Shown here in pieces: positions 59,060 through 64,000 of a DNA stretch of 64,000 nucleotides. The notes beneath the pieces are model-generated. The model saw nothing but the letters and a program-made list of their open reading frames with translations. It made no database searches and was not told where the DNA came from. The translations under genes and the position numbers were made by a program. Each line of letters opens with the position of its first letter. Positions within the stretch are counted from its first letter, which is position 1. The DNA is from Lagopus muta (taxonomy: Eukaryota > Chordata > Aves > Galliformes > Phasianidae): contig NC_064437.1 of the NCBI RefSeq assembly GCF_023343835.1, forward strand, positions 27,751,001 through 27,815,000, read 5' to 3'.

Positions 59060-60560
59060 GGAGGAAAACAGAGACATTCAGCAGACAAGGATTAAGGTAG
59101 GAAAGATAATTTGTGTTTCCAGAGGAAACAGAAGAGCCGATTACCTGGGACAATGAAAAGACCTAGGTACTGAATGCCTTCTTTGCCTCAGCCTTCACCA
59201 GCAAGACTGCCTTCTGGAATGCCAGGTCCCGGAGGCCAGGGTGAATGGCAGAGATAAGGAAGCTGTCTTTGCTGAAAAAGGATCAGTTAAGGAAATACCT
59301 GAGCAAACTGTAACCAGTGGAATAGGCTGGTTTGCGTAGCAATAGGGATACCCCTGAGCGTGCCCAAAGAGACAATAGCACATATTTGTGAGACCTTGAA
59401 AAAGAATGAATATGTATGCTAATGTACTGCATATGTATGTCCTAACTGTTCAAATGTGGAACCAAAATTTTGTGCTTGCAGAGTGGGTTTCTTGACAAAT
59501 TGCTCCAAACATATCATGAGAAATAAAGGAATGCCACTTTTTGAAAACCACACAGGATTTAGAGTTTTCTTCCCAGATTTCAGATGACAGAATGCCCCAG
59601 GGATCAGTACTGGGTCCAGCTTTGTTTGACATCTTCATTAACAACCTTGATAATGGAGTAGAATGCACATAAAAGAAAATTGGTGGATGTCATGAATCTG
59701 GAAGGAGTGGCTCCCTGAGAGCTGCACAGCCATTCAAAAGAACCTTGACAGGCAGAAGAGGTGGGCTAAGCAAGAATTTCATGAAGTTCAACAAAGAGAA
59801 GTGCAGAGCCCTGTATATGGGAGGAACTACCCTTGGCAACAGGTCATACTGGGGACACCCAGCTGGGATCTTCAGAAACGGACCTACGAGTCCTGGTGGA
59901 CAGCAAGTTTAACATAAGCCAGCCATATGTCCTTGCCACAAAAAAGGCTAATGGTATTCTTGTTATCACCGGGCCAACAGGTATTGCCAACAAGCAGAAG
60001 AAAGTTGGTGCTTTCAGTCTGCTTAGCACTGGTGAAGCCACACCAGGAGAACTGTGTTCAGTTCTGGACCCCTCAGTACATGAGAGACATGGGAAATACT
60101 GGGAAGAGTCCAACAGAGGCCCATCAAGTTGACGAAAGACTGGAGTACATCTCCTGTGAAGAAAGTCTGAGGGAGCTGGTACCGTTCAGCCTGAAGAAGA
60201 GGAGGATCAGGATTCTTAACAACTGCATGAAGAAATACTTTGTAGAAATACTATGTAGAAATACTTGAGGTGAGGGTGCAAAAGAAAGAGAGACAGGCTC
60301 CCTCCTGCTGCTCGCTGCCTGGACAAGAGGTGATGGGCACAAATTGTTTAAATACCAGGAAACACTTTACTGTGTGAATAATGAAGAACAGGAACAGGTT
60401 GTCCAAAGAAGTTGTGAAGTCTCCCTTGGAGGTCTTCAAATGCTGTCTGAACATCATCCTTGGCAACCTGCTCTAGGTATTCCTGTTTAGGTGGGTGGGG
60501 GTGGATCAGATGACCCCTAGAGGTCCATTCCAACTGTAACCATTCAGTAATTCTGTGATA
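59060..60560 (+). mobile_element. Old CR1 LINE, 1.5 kb with tail
   Basis: Landmarks in order: linker ('ctgaatgccttctttgcctc', 'gccttcaccagcaagactgc'), an internal gap, motif B onward ('gggatcagtactgggtccag', 'gacatcttcattaacaacct'), the late ORF2 ('aacataagccagccatatg', 'ttcagttctggacccctcag') and the UTR ('gatcagatgacccctagagg', 'tccattccaactgtaacc') ending near 'gtaattctgtgata' at 60560. FADD is not intact. Three AGAAATACT-based units repeat at about 60230-60264. All frames are broken. Confidence 0.84.
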
Positions 60561-60802
60561 TATAAAAAGTAACAATAATAATAATAAAATTCTGAACAAT
60601 GTTTTGATTGATGTATTACAGCAACAGTTCTGTCATCCAGACATTATGTTGTGCTACACAAAAATATTTTCAGTGAGATGTTACAGAAATAGAATGAAAA
60701 GATGCAAAATTTAAGTGCCAAAAAGGCTGATGTAGATTATTCCTGCCAAACTCATTATCGTGAATTAAGACTAACTCCATTATCTCTGAGTTGCTGCAGT
60801 AC
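60561..60802. other. Short unique spacer
   Basis: AT-rich DNA beginning with an (AAT)n-like stretch at about 60572-60588. No gene is seen. Confidence 0.5.
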
Positions 60803-61757
60803 TGTTGACCTTGAGTGTCTGCCAGGTGTTCTCCATGCTGCTCTCTCACTCCCCCCACCTCAGCAAAAACAGTGTGGACAAAATAATATGAAAACCTCAC
60901 GGAGTTAGGGAGACCACTTAGAAATGGCTGTTATAGGTAAAATAGACTCAACTTAGGAAAGATACATTTAATTTATTGTAGTTAAAAATAGAGCTGAATC
61001 AAGAGGGGAAAAAATACATAGAAAACTAAAAACCACCTTCCCTCTTCCACTGCTCCCCAGTTTCAACTTCCCTCCTTGTTTCCTCACTCCTCCTTGTTGG
61101 TGCAGAAGAGAGGGGAAACTCAGGCTGCAGTTAGTCTATGAGGTTTCCCCTCTGCCACTCCTTCATCCTCATTCTCTGCTCTGTTTCATATGGAATCCCT
61201 TGAATGGGATACAATTCTTCCTGAACTGATGTTGTGTGGGCCCCCCACAGGCTGCATTTCCTTCCAGACAACCTGCTCCTGGGTGGATGCCTCTGCACAG
61301 ACTGCAGCTTTCTTTGGGACATATCCACTTGTTGTAGTGTGGGGTCCTCCATGCGCAGCAGTATGAATATCTGTTCCAACAGAGTACTGAATGGACTCTA
61401 GGGAAGTAACTCCTTCATAATAGTCTTCAAAGGCTGCAGGAGAGTCACTACTGTAGAACCTTTCGCATGTCATTCCCCTCTTCTCCTAGATTGGTATCTT
61501 CAGAGTTGTTTCTTCTCCATTTTCTCATTTCTCTCTCTCACAGCCTATGCACAGTATTTTGACCCTTTCTTAAAAACATTATCATGGAAGTGCAACTAAC
61601 ACTGCTCATGTGCTCAGCCTTGGCCAGCAGTGAGTCCTTTTTTAAGCTGTTTGGAATTGGCTCTTATCAGGCAGGGGCAGATCCTGGTCTGTTTTCACAG
61701 AGGCCACCCCTGCAGCAACCCTCAACTACCAAAGCCTTGTCATACAAACTCAATACA
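60803..61757 (-). mobile_element. Avian endogenous-retrovirus LTR, about 955 bp, minus strand
   Basis: In reverse orientation the sequence follows a widespread avian LTR: 'tgctctctcactccccccac', 'agggagaccacttag', 'gactcaacttaggaaag', 'catttaatttattgtag', a long region of repeated TGGGGTCC/CTGCTCC-type words (about 61200-61360), 'gctcagccttggccagcag', 'ggaattggctcttatcagg', then 'caaagccttgtcatacaaac' and TCAATACA. Plus-strand termini TG (60803) and CA (61757) fit LTR ends. No internal region or partner LTR is nearby, so it is solo. The minus frames at 61131-61473 are inside the LTR and are not genes. The flanking six bases do not form a clear duplication (CAGTAC versus CAGCCT). Confidence 0.72.
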
Positions 61758-62297
61758 CAGCCTTGTGACTCAATCCAGTTTTTTAAATAAAATTTATCAG
61801 TAGAGTTGAATTATAAATCCAATTCATTAGTTCAATTGCACTGCTACTTCCAGTGAAATGTTTTGCCTGATTGATCTGCCTGAAGACCACTTTGTCTTTT
61901 GGTCTGCCTGAAGACTGCTTTATGCCCTTTTTCCATCCACTCTATAAAGGAATTTTGTAGGAGTGTTGTTTATTCTATTGAATTTTACATAATTTCCTAT
62001 AAAAATTCACTGCTTATGGAATTGGTAAAAATTCAAGAGAAAGACTAAAACCTCTTAGAATTTAGGAAGTTGTGCGAGGAAGGAATGAGGTATTAGTGCT
62101 CTGTTATCCCTGACAATGATCTTTGAGATCACTTAAAAGCTAATGATCATCTCTCAATATTAAAAGTGCATACAAATTCTAGAGAACACTAGCTTTTTAG
62201 GAAATCTGAATGAGTCTGCTGATGGCGCACACTTTTTTTTTTTTGCATTATTTGACAAAACGTCTGTAAGGCAGAATCAAAGGGTGAAGAATTTAAA
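61758..62297. other. Unique AT-rich sequence
   Basis: No gene is seen. A duplicated CTGCCTGAAGAC word lies at about 61879-61917 and a T12 run at 62233-62244. Confidence 0.5.
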
Positions 62298-62915
62298 TCA
62301 CAGAACTGTAGAATCCAAGAATCGCAGAATGGTTGCAGTTGGAAGAGACCTTGAAGATCATTGAGCACTAAGCCCCTGCCATGAGCTGGCTGCCCCCGAC
62401 CAGCTCAGGCTCCCCAGGAGTCCATCCAACCTGGCCTTGAATGCCTCCAGAGACGGGGCACCCACAGCTCGCTGGGCATCTTTGCCAGGACCTCACCGCC
62501 CTTCGAGTAAAGGATTTCCTAACATCTAACCTAAATCTTCCCTCTTTCAGTTAAAATCCATTCCCCCTTGTCTTATTACTACTAGACCTTGTAAAAAGTC
62601 TCTCTGCTTCATGCTTATAAGCTCCCTACAAGTGCTAGAAGGTCCCAATGAGGTCTCCCCATAGCCTCTTCTTTCTCCAAGCTGAACAAGCCCAGTTCCC
62701 TCAATATTTCTTCACAAGAGAAGTGTTCCAACCCTGTGATCATCTGGAGCTGCTCCAAAAGCTCCACATCCTTCCTTTACTGGGGGCTCCAGACCTGGAT
62801 GCAGTACTGCAGATGGGGCCTCACAAGGGAAGAGTAGAGCAAGACAGTCCCCCTTGTCCTGCCATCACTCTGAATTTCCATTCCTGTTTCAAGATTCCCA
62901 GCACAGCTGTCAGTT
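62298..62915 (-). mobile_element. CR1 LINE, minus strand, 5'-truncated
   Basis: The decayed tail ('aatcacagaactgtagaatc', 'gaatcgcagaatgg') starts at 62298. The 3' UTR carries the distinctive 'ccatgagctggctgcccccg' and 'accagctcaggctcccc' wording. The ORF2 C-terminal equivalents follow ('atccaacctggccttgaatg', 'gctgaacaagcccagttccc', 'acctggatgcagtactgcag'), ending near 62915 in the 'caagattcccagcacagctg' stretch. No intact frame. The plus frame 62648-62929 is antisense. Confidence 0.88.
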
Positions 62916-64000
62916 TCCCAGTTGGGTAGAAGTAATGTTTTGTATAGTGTGCAATATGCTGAAAAGTGATGAAATTACAGAAAACAGCTGAATTGGACTC
63001 TGATCACTAAGTCTGCCCAACCAGGAATGAACAAATAAGACTATGAACCAAAAGACTGGTCAAAGAATGAAAAAGATTTTAAAACATAACAAGTGAGTGT
63101 AACTGCATTCCTTCTCTCAGAAGAGTCTTCTGACTGTTTCCTATATATCAGATTTTATTTTTAATGTTAATGTCTTAGTTGTCCTGAGATCTGTGAGTAT
63201 CAGAGTGAACGTGAACTTTCTATGTGGCTGTAAACAGTTATCAAACCTCTCTTGTCATTTGCTTTCTAAAAAGCAGGAATTGTGTCCCCTTCCATCTTTC
63301 CACTTGTTATCATCTCAGTCATTTATACAGACAGTTCTTTGAGATAATTCTTAGCCCTTTTTCTTCTTTTAAAAATAAATACATAAATAATTCAAAGTAA
63401 GCTGCTTGTATGTATACAATCCATTTACAATCCATTTACTCACATACATATTTTCCCTAAGCTCTGTTAAAATGTCTCTCTTAAAAGTGAATAATTATTA
63501 TATCAAAACCTGAGAAAGCCTTAATAAAATTAAAATGTTATTTTACCCAGATAATTTAAAATAAAAACCACTTTTATTTCTCAAATTATTCACATGAGGT
63601 AGACAAATGTTTCAATTCATTAGAAGCAGTGTTATCAATCCAATGGGGAACACTCAGACTCACAAAATCAGGCAGTATTTTGTTGTGCATACCCGGTAGG
63701 AAGAAGGCAGTAAAGATCACACAAATTAGCTTTAGTTTTAAAGCAAACTGCATCTTTCCATAGTAAGATACAAGCTTGTGTGTTCTTCTGCACTTCATAA
63801 CAAAACAACTGTCTCCACAAAAGACTGTAAAAATAAAACATCACGTAAGAATATAACATAGAGAAATCCAAAGATCAAATCAGATATGCTTCATTTTTTA
63901 CTTGTTGGAGCTTAGAATAATTCAAGTGGAAACAAAAAACGTGTGTAAGGCAAAGCAACTTCTGATAACCAGAACAGATCCAACTGCCATCAGTATGATT
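62916..64000. other. Unique AT-rich sequence to window end
   Basis: No gene or interspersed repeat is recognised. A TAAA-rich stretch lies at about 63369-63390 and an 11-base CAATCCATTTA direct duplication at about 63417-63440. Confidence 0.5.

Noticed and set aside
1..64000. CRISPR arrays, tRNA or rRNA genes, bacterial operons
   Set aside because: No regularly spaced repeats, cloverleaf-like genes or ribosomal sequence were seen, and the repeat content is avian.

Overview
This window looks like bird nuclear DNA, most likely from a galliform such as chicken. It is AT-rich and full of short, mostly 5'-truncated CR1 LINEs, which end in the CR1 ATTCTRTGA-type tail instead of poly(A). It also carries Galluhop-type mariner copies and LTRs of two avian endogenous-retrovirus families. 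Repeat families were recognised from memory of their consensus sequences, without any database search, so subfamily names are mostly omitted.

I find no host protein-coding exon I would defend. The long open frames are CR1 reverse-transcriptase remnants or their antisense shadows. The window therefore reads as a gene desert or the inside of a very large intron. No tRNA, rRNA, CRISPR array or bacterial-type operon is present.

Layout: 0-8 kb has four old CR1 remnants, including one that keeps endonuclease-region sequence (6.8-7.7 kb). 8-12 kb has two young minus-strand CR1 copies; the second holds an uninterrupted reverse-transcriptase frame of at least 501 codons. 12-25 kb has an LTR scrap, one plus and one minus CR1, a partial Galluhop and a full-length Galluhop with TA target duplications. 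25-31 kb has a complete solo ERVL-type LTR inserted into an older LTR fragment, an old reverse CR1, and a second, truncated ERVL-type LTR. 31-40 kb is repeat-poor apart from three small CR1 pieces and simple repeats. 40-50 kb is a CR1 cluster with neighbours facing each other 5' to 5', a CR1 nested inside a CR1, and a closely similar inverted CR1 pair. 50-64 kb has two more Galluhop copies, two long old CR1 copies, an LTR of about 0.95 kb and a final minus-strand CR1.

There are 11 CR1 pieces on each strand. The genes do not work together as a pathway: the content is layered transposon insertion and decay. I found no convincing new biological system. The most useful leads are the nested insertions, the intact CR1 reverse-transcriptase frame and the inverted CR1 pair.
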